Origin: Nereocystis luetkeana
Lineage: Eukaryota > Sar > Phaeophyceae > Laminariales > Laminariaceae
Reading direction: 5' to 3'
DNA length: 64,000 nt
NCBI GenBank assembly: GCA_031213475.1
Contig: JARUPZ010000010.1
Span: forward strand, 2,361,001 to 2,425,000
Of this stretch, positions 1 through 11,117 are shown piece by piece. Both the position numbers and the translations under genes were made by a program. Each line of letters starts with the position of its first letter. Position 1 is the first letter of the stretch. The notes under the pieces were generated by a model that had not been told where the DNA came from, did not search any database, and saw only the letters and a list, made by a program, of their open reading frames with translations.

Positions 1-92
1 AGTTTTACGGTTTTTATTATAACCGTGTGCTAATAACGGGATACGGTTACCCGGCTGATCACCGTAAACAGGAGGGGGCACCCCCCGAGTTT

Positions 93-181
93 GAACCCTT
101 CAGCACTGCCCTCCCGTTTTGGGGACAAACCGCTCAAAGTCCAAGTCGTTTGTCCCGAAAAACGGCACTGCGGTCCTAAAA
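93..181. mobile_element. MITE-2 copy (degenerate)
   Basis: An inverted-repeat element with AACCCTTCAGCACTGC at the left, CCCGTTTTGGGGACAAAC, and the complement TTTGTCCCGAAAAACGGCACTGCGGTCC at the right. One end has lost its TTAA. Confidence 0.75.
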
Positions 182-708
182 ACTGTGTTTTTCGAGTATA
201 AAGACGTGTGGCGTTTTTTATTCTTGGATAATAGTATTGAGGTAAAAAGAGAGTATAATCTCTTGAATTAAGGCCAGGAAACCTGTTTTTCCTGCAGGAA
301 AAAAAAAAAAGAAGCCAAATATGTAGTATGTACATATGATACATACACCCTGCATGTAAAAGATCCTCCGCCCCCGTCTACACAACATCCTTTTACCTTC
401 GAGGCAGCTTTTATTCAACGACAGTATGTGGGGTGGGAAAGCAGTGGCAAGCAATACCTCCCGCGGCCGTGTATCATTTCCACCGTTTCCTTCAGCGATA
501 TATCCCAAAAATAAAGAATTATTGGGGGAAGGGCGGGGGGGGGGGGGGGGGGGGGGAGGGGGCGCATGTTGTGCTATTCGTATCTACAGCCACTACTACT
601 GCTGTATTAATAGTACGTTTGTTTATTCTTGCTACACTCACCGTGCGACATTGGCAGCGTGCTATTTAATACCAACATGAGAGCTTGAATTTACCTCTAA
701 TTTACTAT

Positions 709-815
709 TAAGGGGGAGCATACTAAATAGGACCTACGGTACACACAAAAACCTATATATTTCGATATTTTTTCTAATAATATTTGGTCCTACTTGCTAT
801 GGTCCCCCGTAATAG
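709..815. mobile_element. MITE-1 copy (degenerate left end)
   Basis: The left end is TTAAGGGGGAGCATACTAAATAGG and the right end is the intact CTATGGTCCCCCGTAATA. The core contains the conserved CACAAAAACCTATATATTT and TAATATTTGGTCC. Confidence 0.8.
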
Positions 816-916
816 TGCGATAAAGGGATGGAACGGACAATGGATGTCGCTCGACGTCCGCCGTGGGAGGCAACAACGAAGTAGCGGTGTAATGAAGCGA
901 GCTACCAGAGGTGCAT

Positions 917-1021
917 TTACGAGGGACTGTAGTAAACAGGAAGTACGGTAGACACAAAAACCTACATATTTACCTATTTTTACTAAAATATGCGGTCCTA
1001 TCTACTATGGTCCCCCGTAAA
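917..1021. mobile_element. MITE-1 copy
   Basis: The left end TTACGAGGGACTGTAG has decayed; the right end CTATGGTCCCCCGTAA is intact. It lies about 100 bases from the preceding copy in the same orientation. Confidence 0.8.
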
Positions 1022-1101
1022 ATAGAAATTGTTTCCCTCTTTCGGGGTCCCGTATCCCAACATCGTCGCAATGCCATTCTCGTTGCACTTTCATTACTAT
1101 T

Positions 1102-1196
1102 CAACCCTTTCAGGACTGCAGTCCCGTTTTGGGGGCAAACCAGTCAAATTCTACGAAGTTTGTCCCCAGAACGGGACTGCGGTCCTAAAAGGGTTA
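1102..1196. mobile_element. MITE-2 copy
   Basis: A near-complete palindrome from CAACCCTTTCAGGACTGCAG to CTGCGGTCCTAAAAGGGTTA, with the central GGGGGCAAACCAGTCAAATT. Confidence 0.85.
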
Positions 1197-1574
1197 TGGC
1201 CAGTTTTGGTTGAGGTACACCGGGTAATAGATAAAGAAGCCGTCAGGTGCGGAGCCTCAGCCAGAAAAAAAAAAAACGGTGCGCCTCCATACTGCTGTAG
1301 CGCCCGTCTAAAGCGACGAACAGAACACACGGTATACATCCTGCTACCCCTTCGTTCGTACAGGTCGTTCCTGCTATCTATCTCCCTGTGCCCCCGTTCT
1401 CTGGTATTCGATGGCGTTTGCTGGGGGCGTTCTCGTCGCCGCGACAGCAACAAGCAACAAGTCCAGCGGCAGCAGCAGCAACAGCAGCACCACTATCACG
1501 GACCAAAATGTAATCAAACCTGTTTCGCCATTTGGTAACCGTCGCGCGGCTCTTACCCTTGCTTATTTCCAACT

Positions 1575-1682
1575 ATTACGGGGGACCATAGTTAATAGGA
1601 CCTATGGTATACATAAAAACCTGTATATTTAAGCATTTTTACTAACAATATTTGGTCCTATTAACTATGGTCCCCCGTAATA
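1575..1682. mobile_element. MITE-1 copy, intact reference
   Basis: A 105-108 bp non-coding element with perfect-looking termini TTACGGGGGACCATAGTTAA and its complement, flanked by TA on both sides. The two arms are joined by an AT-rich core with a CACAAAAACC / TTTGGTCC signature. It has no coding capacity, so it would need a transposase in trans. The TA target, proved by nested copies elsewhere in the window, suggests Tc1/mariner-like mobilisation. Confidence 0.88.
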
Positions 1683-2036
1683 TATATATACACTAACTGT
1701 CTGTATTTTCCACCCCTCTAGCACAGCCGTCTCCAGAAAACTTGCCCGCGCAACTAATTCTTCCACCGCCCCGGCTTATAATACACGGTCCGTCAACTGC
1801 CTCAAAACACGGGGGGACAAAAAAATCAGAACCGATACGGCGACTAAACATACCGGGGACATAACCTGCTTTTAGAGCCCATCGTGGGCTGTGACTACTG
1901 TTAATACCTGGTGACGTATCACTCTGCACCCCCGTAGCGCGGTGACAAACGCGGTAGGTAAACGCAGGGGGATATACACGATTTTTGGGTCCGTCGCGGG
2001 TTTCGAATTTTTATCCCCCCCCTCCCCCGTCACCGT

Positions 2037-2160
2037 GCCTGGTCGGTGAAAACCCGACATGCTCCGTCCCGGTACTGTAGGGATGCGAGGGTCTACGGTC
2101 ATACGACTACTACGGCCATGCATGAGATCGAGTACATCTCTCCTATCGAGCACACCCCCC
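2037..2160 (+). repeat. R4 dispersed repeat, 3' part
   Basis: It contains GACATGCTCCGTCCCGG, TCATACGACTACTACGGCC and the ending ATCGAGCACACCCCCC. R4 is found at least eight times in this window and ends in a poly(C) run in almost every copy. Function unknown; it could be a SINE-like or non-autonomous element. Confidence 0.75.
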
Positions 2161-2238
2161 GTGATCGTTGAGTCCCCTCCCCGGCCTCCAGGGCCGTCAA
2201 GAGGAGGCCGCCTCGATCGAGCTTTCTGGGAGCGCGCG

Positions 2239-2243
2239 GCGGC

Positions 2244-2282
<39 letters not shown>

Positions 2283-2283
2283 A
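2239..2283. repeat. CTG/CAG microsatellite
   Basis: About fourteen CTG units. The poly-Ala, poly-Leu and poly-Gln ORFs that cross it on both strands are products of the repeat and not genes. Confidence 0.9.
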
Positions 2284-2854
2284 GGAGAGCGCAGGGCGTG
2301 CGGCGTGCGACGCAAACGAACGCCCCCCACGCCCGATCAGGCATAGTCGTGGCACGGCCGTACAGATCGTTGGTCGGTCGAGCGACAAAAAAAAAAAAAA
2401 CGCGCTGCGAAACGCCACGCAGAAAAGTAGCCTCTGCAATACCCGTCAGGGACAAAAGCCACAGAACCCCACTAATTACGGCAGGCAAACCACAGCTGTA
2501 AAAACACCTACCAGTGCCCAACTAAAATAACTAGGGGGGGGGTCGCTTTTTTTTACGTCCCGGTGTAATTTGATCCCTGTGAGCACCCACGTGACCGAGT
2601 GACTATCAGGGATTTTCCCAGCAGTCTCCTCTCGAGATTTTCGAGCTTTTTCTTTTTTTCAACCTGCGCGGTATGCACCGACCGCCACGGGCTTGTTTTT
2701 GTTGCTTGCTACCAGGTATGCGACAACAAAACTAACTTTTGTGTCCAACCCTTTAGTGAGGCACAGAGCCACTCTCCCTAGTGGCTTGACCGCGGTGGCG
2801 AAAATCATGGCATCATATCCCCCCCCCCCCCCCCCCCCCTACCGCAGCACCAGT

Positions 2855-2963
2855 GTTACGGGGAACCACAGGGAACAGAACCAAATATAGTGAGTAAAAA
2901 TAGGTAAATATCTAGGGGTTTTGCGTAGACCATAGGTCCTATCAACTATGGTCCCCCGTAATA
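2855..2963. mobile_element. MITE-1 copy
   Basis: The left arm is degenerate (GTTACGGGGAACCACAGGGAA); the right arm CAACTATGGTCCCCCGTAATA is intact. A poly(C) tract lies just to its left. Confidence 0.75.
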
Positions 2964-2969
2964 GCGACA

Positions 2970-3057
2970 TGACCCTTTTCGGGCTCCAGTCCCGTTTGGG
3001 GGACGAAATACGTGGAATTTGACTGGCTTGTCCGACTGGACTGCAGTCCTAAAAACA
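2970..3057. mobile_element. MITE-2 copy (degenerate)
   Basis: ACCCTTTTCGGGCTCCAGTC at the left and GACTGCAGTCCTAAAAAC at the right. The middle has lost several bases. It abuts the MITE-1 copy to its left. Confidence 0.7.
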
Positions 3058-3242
3058 GTCAAGTAATTCACTGCCCCGCGTTTTGAGGCCCACCCAGTTG
3101 AACCTACTGCATGATAAGAGGAGAAAACACCGTCCGCTTATTGATTTCCGTGAAATCCCCCCCCCCCCTGCTCCGTCTGTTCCGTCTCGAAAGAGATGCG
3201 TGGTCAATGGTCAAATGACTAAGGCAAGCAACAAATGAGTAC

Positions 3243-3366
3243 GCCCCCCCCCCCCCCCCCTGCTCCGTCCCGGCATTGTAGGGATGCGAGGGTCTATGGT
3301 CATACGACTACGGCCATGCATGAGATCGAGTACATCTCTCCTATCGAGTACACACCCCCCCCCCCC
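3243..3366 (+). repeat. R4 copy flanked by poly(C) on both sides
   Basis: About 18 C's precede TGCTCCGTCCCGGCATTGTA, and the copy ends GAGTACACACCCCCCC. Only the 3' part of R4 is present. Confidence 0.8.
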
Positions 3367-3379
3367 TCCCCCCAAGTAA

Positions 3380-3860
3380 ATTGATCGTAACAGGGTGTGT
3401 CTTAACCCCCCCCTCAAGAGAGAATTGGAACGAACCGAACGGAATGTTATTTGCCGCATGAATTGGTGTCGATTGGTTGTGGGAAACGAATAGATTCAGT
3501 GCAGCCCGAGAAAAACAGTATGTTTGGGGAGAGGAAAAAGAAGTGTTGCACCCCTTTTTTCTTGTTTGGGAGGACCGAACGGCCCGACCGAACGGCCCGA
3601 CCGAACGGCCCGACCGAACGGGAACAAAATAGCAGATTATTTGATGCAGATGGACACCACCGAAGATGGATGTAGACACCGATTCGCCGTGGCGTGTGCG
3701 AAAAGATGCCATTCGTGCCGATTCGGCTGGCGGGGCCCAGGATTCTGCATGGACCCAAACACGTTCTTGTACATAGGAGCGTGACGAATGACCACGAAGA
3801 GCCTCGTTCCGTTCCGCTCGTTCCAATGCTCTCTGGGGGGGGGGGTTAAGACACACCCTC
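3380..3860. repeat. Imperfect inverted pair around a CCGAACGGCC minisatellite
   Basis: AGGGTGTGTCTTAACCCCCC near 3390 is matched in inverted orientation by GGGGGTTAAGACACACCCT near 3841. Between them are four copies of GACCGAACGGCC (3572-3617) and a second inverted pair (GGAACGAACCGAACGG, 3427; CCGTTCCGCTCGTTCC, 3810). This looks like a foldback or MITE-like element of roughly 470 bp; no gene is evident. Confidence 0.55.
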
Positions 3861-3920
3861 AACTAGTGTTCAAGGTAAGGCACCCAAGAGGCAGTTACTT
3901 ACCGGTACTGTAGTACTCCC

Positions 3921-4217
3921 ATTGCTGTCTCTGGAAGTGCCTACACCGGAAATTAAATGAACAAATTGAAGCTGTCGTCCATATGCAAGTCCGCCTCACA
4001 TGCGGTTCTTATTGATAGTAGGATGCAGGTCACCCTTCATGCGACTCGCCGGACACCTCATGGCGCTTCGCGCTTGGTGCATGCAATGTCTGCCTGGTGG
4101 GTGAAAACCCGACATGCTCCGTACCGGCATTGTAGGGATGCCAGGGTCTATGGTCATACGACTACGGCCATGCATGAGATCGAGTACATCTCTCCTATCG
4201 AGTACACCCGCCCCCCC
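3921..4217 (+). repeat. R4 dispersed repeat, nearly full length
   Basis: It starts near GCTGTCTCTGGAAGTGCC, runs through GAAGCTGTCGTCCATATGC, CGACTCGCCGGACACCTC and CTTCGCGCTTGGTGCATGC, and ends ATCGAGTACACCCGCCCCC. This copy defines about 290 bp of the family. No long ORF or terminal inverted repeat is evident. Confidence 0.8.
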
Positions 4218-4554
4218 GACATCAGCTGCGTCATATTGCACGAATTTTACGATTCCACCCTTACAGTACTGCACTGTCCAGAAACACGTGTCTATCTCTA
4301 ATTCCAAGTAATTTGTCCCCAATTATCCCCCCACACGGCAGTGCACTCCTACAGAGGCTACATAAAACCCCTTGGTAGCTTCGGGGACACACGGCTTAGA
4401 ACTGCTACTATTAATATCGCTAAAAACAGCGAAGAGCGTTGAGTGAGTCCGCAGAGGGGTGGTATGGTGCGCGATCGTTGTTCAGGGCTCGTTTTTCCTC
4501 AACAACGGTACGTGAGGGGGCTAAAATGAAGTCGAACATCCCATTTTCGGAATG

Positions 4555-4558
<4 letters not shown>

Positions 4559-4635
<77 letters not shown>

Positions 4636-4690
4636 GCGCGCGCTCTGTCTCTCTGTCTGTCTGTCTGTCTCTGTCTGTCTCTCTCCCCCC
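4559..4690. repeat. CT/GA microsatellite
   Basis: About 38 uninterrupted CT units, followed by CTGT-rich degenerate units. Ser-Leu and Arg-Glu repeat ORFs in every frame come from it. Confidence 0.95.
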
Positions 4691-4699
4691 CTCTCTATT

Positions 4700-5911
4700 C
4701 CGACCAGATATTTTTTTTTTCTTGCCGGAAACACCCTGTTTCGGTAATATATTGGCAACCTTGCCGTTTTCCACAAAAAGAGCGCTGAAAAACGATCGCA
4801 CCCCTGCGCTATCATACGCGAAATCAGCACCCCTTTGTGGAAACACGCACGCTAGCGTCAATACACACCCTCGGACGACATTCGCAGCCGATATTCCCGA
4901 CAGGGGGGAGAGAGCAAACACCGAACGATCCGTCCATACATGGGATTACTATCCAACATGGAAACATTTCCACGAGCTTTTTTTTTTGTTCCCCAAATTC
5001 CATCTGGTTTCGTTGCTTGTGCCCCCGCCCCCCCCCCCCCCCCCCCCCCCCCCCTCCCCTCCTTGGCTTGGAGAAAATGGGGCCCGAAAGTTATATCAGG
5101 AGGAGGTGAGCGGTGTGATCTTGCATGTTCTGCGGTATGAACCAGGGGTCATACATTTAGATAAGTGTTCTGCAAGTGTCGGTGATTGGAGATCGGTGAT
5201 GGGCGATTACTAAATTTATGTTTAGGATGAGCGCGGTGCCCTCCGCCCGAACCAATATTCAGCAATCGCAGCAGTCCGCATATACACACACCAGGTATAT
5301 ATCACGAAACTTCAATCAGAAATCACCGATCTCCAAAATCACCAATATCACCGGCCACATTCATCATGAATCGTTTACGTATAGCATCAGCAATCAACAA
5401 ATCACTAAATCACCGACCTCGTGACACGATGACAGGAGACGGTGTACCTGCTCCCGGAAGGACGCCACTCTGGCCGGAGACATAATCCCCGTTCGAAGGG
5501 CAAGGTGATTGTCAAACGGAGAATATAAGTAAGGGTGTTGACCAAGGATCACTAATACTGCTGTAGTGTATCTACTTCGTATGATATTTTACGTTTCGCG
5601 GACGAACCAACAAGAGGCGAGCAGCGATTTGTACGAGAACAAGCGTCCGATTCGGCGATCGCACCACCAAACGCATGACAGCGATCAATCACACTGCCGG
5701 CATTTTCATCGTTGGCATAATCGCATAGACTCCTCCTCGGTTACTTGCAAGCTTGTACTTTCTCTCTCTCTTCACCAATATGTCTGAAAATGTAGGGACC
5801 GTTTGTACACTAACAGTAAACACAAAGAGGCACTCACATTTACGGAGAGACCCATTCGTGCGCGAGAGGAACGTGAAGACAAGAGCACCTTGCAGGATGG
5901 CACTACCACAC
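4700..5911. other. Intergenic stretch without recognisable gene
   Basis: It holds a roughly 26-base poly(C) tract near 5029-5054 and a stretch at 5160-5440 with repeated ATCAGAAATCACCGAT-like and CACCAAT-like words. I see no exon signal or known element. Confidence 0.5.
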
Positions 5912-6027
5912 TATTACGGGGGACCATAGTAAATAGGACCAAATATTGTTGGTAAAAACAGGGAAATATATTGGTTTTGTGCGTATCATACGCCCTACCA
6001 GGGGTATTAACTATGGCCCCCCGTAAT
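5912..6027. mobile_element. MITE-1 copy
   Basis: Intact left arm TTACGGGGGACCATAGTAAA and right arm TTAACTATGGCCCCCCGTAA. The core is slightly longer because of extra bases around CATACGCCCTACCAGGGG. It directly abuts MITE-3 on its right. Confidence 0.85.
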
Positions 6028-6254
6028 TGGGTGATAAGATAACACACCCCCTCGGACGTTTCTCAAAGCTGGGTTTCTCGGCAATGGGGAGGACGTACCG
6101 GGTACGACAACCGATGCTTCTATGCAACCTTCTCGACGATGCCTTGCCAACGCCGTCATTTTCGTTACGTGTGCCCCTTGAGGCATGTTTTCGAGGACAG
6201 CGGGTCTTAAACTCGTCCCAGGGGGGGGGGGGGGGGGGTGTTATCTTATCACCC
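6028..6254. mobile_element. MITE-3: element with TGGGTGATAAGATAACAC termini
   Basis: TGGGTGATAAGATAACAC at 6028 is matched in inverted orientation by GTGTTATCTTATCACCCA ending at 6254. The interior is about 190 bp with an 18-base G tract and no coding potential. A diverged relative of the interior lies at 46374-46560. Class unknown; no clear target duplication. Confidence 0.6.
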
Positions 6255-6449
6255 AGTGTGATAGTGTGATACGGTACCACTGCTGCCTGAATCCAAAGGC
6301 CTGCAGATCCAGGCCTAATCCCAAAACGCGGTTGTAAGTGATGGTTACGTGTCTGGTGTATACACGGCTGTCCGCAAACATGAGTGTTGAAGATGTCGAC
6401 CAAACCAATGGAAACATTGGTAGTGTCATCAAACATCCTACATACGCGC

Positions 6450-6590
6450 AACAGCGTGAGCGCCTACTAATAAAACTACGGGCAGGGAAACGTACGTTTT
6501 GCCCCGCGTGCCGTGCGACTCCTTTGCGTTATACCTGGGGCTAGCACCAATCGGCATCATCCTTCCGGTCACGCAGTGGCCGTTTCCTGT
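6450..6590 (+). repeat. R5 dispersed repeat
   Basis: GCGTGAGCGCCTACTAAT through GTGCCGTGCGACTCCTT and CACGCAGTGGCCG. Related copies are at 22265-22420 and 45625-45770. Diverged, no ORF conserved. Confidence 0.5.
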
Positions 6591-6959
6591 GCGGTTCGAT
6601 TTCGAGCCTTCAGATTCGTATTTTTCGATCTTAAAAGTGAATGCCCCTGCCTGCATACGCAGTCCAAATATGCAGAATCCGACCGGAAACTTTTCGATTT
6701 GAGAATCGGATTTAGGGGCCAAAATCCCATCAGATTTTCAAATCGAAAAAAGGCATGCTCTCTAAGTTCAAGGTGATATCAACGACAGCAAAACAGCAGC
6801 AGAACGATCGATGAGTAGGGTGGTGACAGCTGTATAGCGACGTTCTTAGCGCCCGACGCGCGGTCGACGCGTCTCTCCGTGGCCAGACTTCCGTCGGCTG
6901 GCGCGGACTCGGGCCTAGAGACCAAGAGAAGCGCACTCGGCGCGCACCTCTCCGTGGAT

Positions 6960-7035
6960 ACGTACTCGTAGACTACACTGCTGTACAGCAGCAGAAGCAG
7001 CAGCGGCAGCAGCAGCGGCAGCAGCAGCAGTCACC
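6960..7035. repeat. CAG/CGG imperfect microsatellite
   Basis: Interrupted CAGCAG and GCAGCGGCAG units. It is flanked at 6840-6930 and 7080-7200 by repeated GCGCCAGAC/GACGCGTCTCT words. Confidence 0.8.
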
Positions 7036-7526
7036 CACATCGTGAACACACAAAATACCGAAGACAGGTTGACTCTAGCGCAGTCGGCACGTCTCTTCGC
7101 CGCCAGACCAGAGGCAGCCAGCCTTGGCTCGGACGCTTGGGTCCTACGCGCAGTGCAGCGCGCCCAACGCGTCTCTTCGCGGCGCCAGACAACAACGGCA
7201 GTCGGTCCCGGCGTTTGCTCGAATCTCTGCACGCACGATAAATATTTATTTTCCCCGTATATAGGAAGACTGTTTCGATTTGCCAAAATCATACCAGGTA
7301 CCAGGTATCTGAAAATGCGATCGGATCAAAATCTGAAGCTCAAAAACCAAACCGCATAGAAACAGTCTAATAATCGTACACTTTGGATTCGTCGATTTTC
7401 TTCTCTGGAGGCTAAAAAGGTGCAAGCTTTGATCCAGACAATCCTTGCACTTCGGGATGTATAGTGTTAGGTAGGCATTACGTATCTGGGTACCACACCT
7501 TTTCCTTGCTTTTCGTTTTTTCTCGC

Positions 7527-7652
7527 AATTACGGGGGATCATAGTTAATAAGACCAAATATTGTTATTGTAGCAAAAAGCGTGAAATATATACCAGGTAC
7601 CAGGTATGTTTTTATGTATACCACAGGTCCTATTAACTATGGTCCCCCATAA
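7527..7652. mobile_element. MITE-1 copy carrying two TACCAGGTA scars
   Basis: Normal arms (TTACGGGGGATCATAGTTAA and complement). The core word ATATATAGGTTTTT is interrupted by TACCAGGTACCAGGTA at 7591-7606, so the copy is about 17 bp longer than its sisters. Confidence 0.85.
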
Positions 7653-8009
7653 CAGATTTGTCTGCATAAAACCAAAAACATTACCGTACGAAATAAGTTG
7701 ATCCACGAACCCTAATAATCAAATTGGGACAAATATGACGAAAACATATGCATATGTGGACAACATGCTATACTAGAGCATTATATGGGTGATTTGAGAT
7801 TCGATCGCTGCATTCTGTTCGCTCTAATCTCTCCGGGTGTTTCGTAATGGTCAAGCTTTCGCCCCGAGAGTGACCTCGGGCCATGTCTGCTACCGGTGAC
7901 GTTTTGCGAGAAGAATTTCTGCCGCTGCTGCTGTATGACTCAGTTGCCTACTGCTGCAGCGGATAGGTGGTGCTCCTGCTGCACGTCACGTACGACTGCT
8001 CCGCTAAAG

Positions 8010-8345
8010 CGTGCTGCTGCTGCTGCTGCTGCTGCCGCTGCTGCAAACAAGCGCTGCTGGCGCTGTGCTGCAAACAAGCGCTGCTGCAACCTAGAGAGCT
8101 GCTTCAAGCAATCGCTGCTGCAAACAAGAGAGCTGCTTCAAGCAATCGCTGCTGCAAGCAAGAGAGCTGCTTCAAGCAATCGCTGCTGCAAGCAAGAGAG
8201 CTGCTTCAAGCAATCGCTGCTGCAAACAAGAGAGCTGCTTCAAGCAATCGCTGCTGCAAGCAAGAGAGCTGCTTCAAGCAATCGCTGCTGCTGCTTGCGG
8301 CGGCGGCGGCGGCTGCCGCTGCTGCTGCTGCTGCTGCTGCAAGCG
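8010..8345. repeat. CTG array and 33-bp minisatellite
   Basis: A CTG/CGC array (8010-8050) leads into about six copies of a 33-bp unit, AGAGAGCTGCTTCAAGCAAT plus CGCTGCTGCAAAC (8092-8290), then another CTG array. The 33-bp period keeps an 11-residue repeat open in several frames, which explains the 136-160 residue ORFs. I do not call them genes. Confidence 0.85.
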
Positions 8346-9119
8346 CGTGCACTCTTGACGCCACGCTCCTGATATAGGTCGCTTCGACCCCTTGTCGGAC
8401 GAAGAGGACAACAACAAAGAGGGAGGGCGATCTTATCGACGTGGTGGCGTTGATTGCACAGCGAGTGTCGAGGAGCGCAGGATAGACCGCACGTCTGCCT
8501 GTTGGCGCTTGCTGCTGCTTACTGCCTCTGCAGCTTGCTGCTACTGCTGCTGCATGCTGCATGCTGCATGCTGCATGCCGCTGTTGCTGCTGGCCGCTGC
8601 AGGTAGGTCCTGCTGCACGCACGACGTTTTCTCCGCCTGCAAGTACTGCCGCTGCTGCAAGTGTTTTTTCAACACAATAATCTAGCAAGTTTTTTTTTTT
8701 TGTCTCCGAGTATGACCATGCCGGAAGTCCTCTGCTATGACTTTTTTTCCGACGGAAATCCTTGATGAAAAAGAAAAAGTAAGGGCAGACACCCTACACA
8801 AATATGAAGTCTACTGGTGTGACCACAAAATTTGCAAAAATCCAGGATAGAATCAGGACGGACACTGGGTGTACTGATGTAGTTGGGTTGAAATAACGGG
8901 ATGAGGTGGAAGACAACACGCACTCGTGTACGTTACGCCACATATTTAAAAAAAAAAAACGAAAAAACAGCAGCTGCGAGATCCAGGATTTCGTCGAGAC
9001 TCATGTTAGCAAGCTGTGTGTAACACTTCAATCGCGCGTACTATGCAACACCAGAAACCGCACAAGCACGTAGCAGCACACCGCAAAAATTGGAAGTTTG
9101 AACTCTAGCGGTTTGTCCG

Positions 9120-9310
9120 CATTACGGTGTGGTGTACCGGTGTGGTGTGCTGGTGTGGTGTGGTGTCGTGCGGTGTGGTTTTATGGGGGTATGGTGGTAC
9201 CAGGTATGGCCTCGAGTGGACCGGGGGGGGGGGGGGGTTGTGTGGTCGGGTAGGGTGGGGTGCGGCGAGGCGGGGTGAGGTGGAGTGGAGTGGAGTGGTG
9301 TCGTGCGGTC
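9120..9310. repeat. GGTGT-type degenerate minisatellite
   Basis: GTGGTGTGGTGTGG-like units with a G tract at 9224-9237 and a TACCAGGTA word at 9198. Confidence 0.8.
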
Positions 9311-9799
9311 GATCATTATACAGCAGTACTATAAATACTGCATGTAGATCCGTCGTAGCGCGGCCCCTGTCCTACCGCCTACCACAGAGCGTCACGGATA
9401 CGGACACGAAACAGCGAGTCGAGGGTCTCCAATGCCACACTCCCATATTGTTGTTCGTGTGGCAGTTGTTGTTGTTGTTGATGATGATGTTGCTGCCGTT
9501 AGTGACGTGGTCACTTACTGCGTGCTCGTGGTGATGTTGCTGTTGCCGTTGCCCTCAGTGATACGACTGTTTGGGGGCGGTGATGTTGTTGCGGCCAAGT
9601 GTTGCTGGTATTGTTGCTCTTTTATTGTTTCCATTGTTGTTGCCCCTGCTATCAAAAGCGATATTGCTAGTGATCATGTAGCCGTTTCGTAGTGATGTTG
9701 AGGTAGACGTTTCGCAGTGATCTTGAGGTTGCCGTCATATTGTGATGCTGATGTTGACGTTCTTGTACGCACGAGGAAACTACACCAGGTCGAGCACTA

Positions 9800-10062
9800 C
9801 TTTCTTTAACCACCACATTTGCTTTCCAGCCTTCAGGACAAGCCACAGTCGCCGGCGTCTATTTTATCGCGCAGAAAAGGTTCAGCATTTCCACCGCTCG
9901 TCGATTTTTATCGAAGTTTGCTATCTTTAGCTCTTGCGGAAACCGCGGGAAGAAAAAAGGCGAACCCGCCAGGATTTGAACCCCGGCCCTCACGAAAAAA
10001 CATGTTTGTACGAGTATATATACGCCATCAATACATGATACTGGATAGCGTTCGAGGTTAAC
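9800..10062 (-). mobile_element. tRNA-derived SINE, diverged SINE-B-like copy
   Basis: On the minus strand a B-box-like GGGGTTCAAATCC (complement of GGATTTGAACCCC near 9973) is followed by a SINE-B-like body: CGATAAAAATCGACGAGCGG, and the CAGGACAAGCCACAG segment at the far end. The tRNA-like head ends at GGTTAACCTCGAACGC. Confidence 0.5.
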
Positions 10063-10065
10063 CAC

Positions 10066-10174
10066 TATTACGGGGGACCATAGTTAATAGGACCAAATAT
10101 TGTTAGTAAAAATGGTCAAATATATAGGTGTTTGTGTATACCATAGGTCCTATTAACTATGGTCCCCCGCAATA
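10066..10174. mobile_element. MITE-1 copy, near consensus
   Basis: TA-flanked, with both arms intact. The core reads CAAATATTGTTAGTAAAAAT and CCATAGGTCC. Confidence 0.9.
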
Positions 10175-10264
10175 GTAATAGGCCACGGGGGCTACCGCCT
10201 ACGGCAGGATGCATCACAGAGCAGCAGTTTCCCGTCTTGTGATTGGTGAACAACGACTCGCACA

Positions 10265-10606
10265 TTTTTTTTTTGTTTTTTTTGTTTTCTCATCCCATTC
10301 ATTATCTTCGCACATCTTCTTCTCTCTCTCCTTCCAACTCGTACATTCAGATCCGGGGTCACATAGCAGGCTCTTCTCCCCCCTTCCCGCTACGGTACGT
10401 GCCTTCATTTTTATCGCGAGAAGATTTCAGCCTTTTCTTCCCTCGTCGACTCGCATCGAATTGTGCCTACCCACGCTGCAAGGCGCTCTCAACAATTGAA
10501 TCCTTTTTTATTTTTGCAAATAAAGTCAAAGTCCGACCCACCTGGGGCTCGAACCCAGGACTCAAACAAGTAGAATTCGAGGTTAACCACTTGAACCACC
10601 GGGGCG
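10265..10606 (-). mobile_element. SINE-A, full length
   Basis: Read on the minus strand it begins CGCCCCGGTGGTTCAAGTGG (A-box-like), then GGTTCGAGCCCCAGGTGGGT (B box), a body of about 230 bp (GCGTGGGTAGGCACAATTCG, GACCCCGGATCTGAATG) and a T/A-rich tail. It is transcribed by RNA polymerase III if active and needs a partner LINE. Sister copies at 34738 and 43033 share both ends. Confidence 0.85.
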
Positions 10607-10778
10607 TATGACTTTCCGGCGCAACGCGTGTACAGGTACAGCAGTAATGGTCCCTCTACCATATACTACTGTAGTCTCGGTATATAGGCGCCGGCCAGCA
10701 ATACCGGCACCATATATAGCGGCAACCGGCACTACTTCCGCCTACCCTACCCTTTTTCTTGGAGCTACAACTATTAAT

Positions 10779-10885
10779 ACTACGGGCGACCATAGTTAAA
10801 AGGACCAAATATTGTTCGTAAAAATAGGGAAATGTGTAGAATTTTGTGTGTAACGTAGGTCCTATTTACTATGGCCCCCGCAATA
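10779..10885. mobile_element. MITE-1 copy
   Basis: The left arm is TACTACGGGCGACCATAG, preceded by a TATTAATA word (10772). The right arm is ACTATGGCCCCCGCAATA. Confidence 0.85.
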
Positions 10886-11117
10886 GTCAAGGAACACTCC
10901 CCTACATCAAACGGCTCCAGAAAGATTTCAAAAACTGAGTATTCGACCCGACTGACTATAAGAAGGGTAGCGATTGCACCATCCAGTCGGAAAAATAACC
11001 GATCGGGAACCGGCTTTTTCAAAATCCACGTTTCCGGCTGCATAAGAATCGGCTTATGAAGTACACGCTACCGCACCGGTTATATAATCCTAACTGCGCC
11101 AAGCGATTTCATGTTTT

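Noticed and set aside
4240..4370. Possible further MITE-2 copy
   Set aside because: Only CCAAGTAATTTGTCCCCAA and GCAGTGCACTCCTA remain; too decayed to call.
4420..4921. Arg-Glu and Ser-Leu repeat ORFs
   Set aside because: Products of the CT/GA microsatellite.
8092..8290. CRISPR-like regular repeat
   Set aside because: The 33-bp units are contiguous with no unique spacers, and the genome is eukaryotic.
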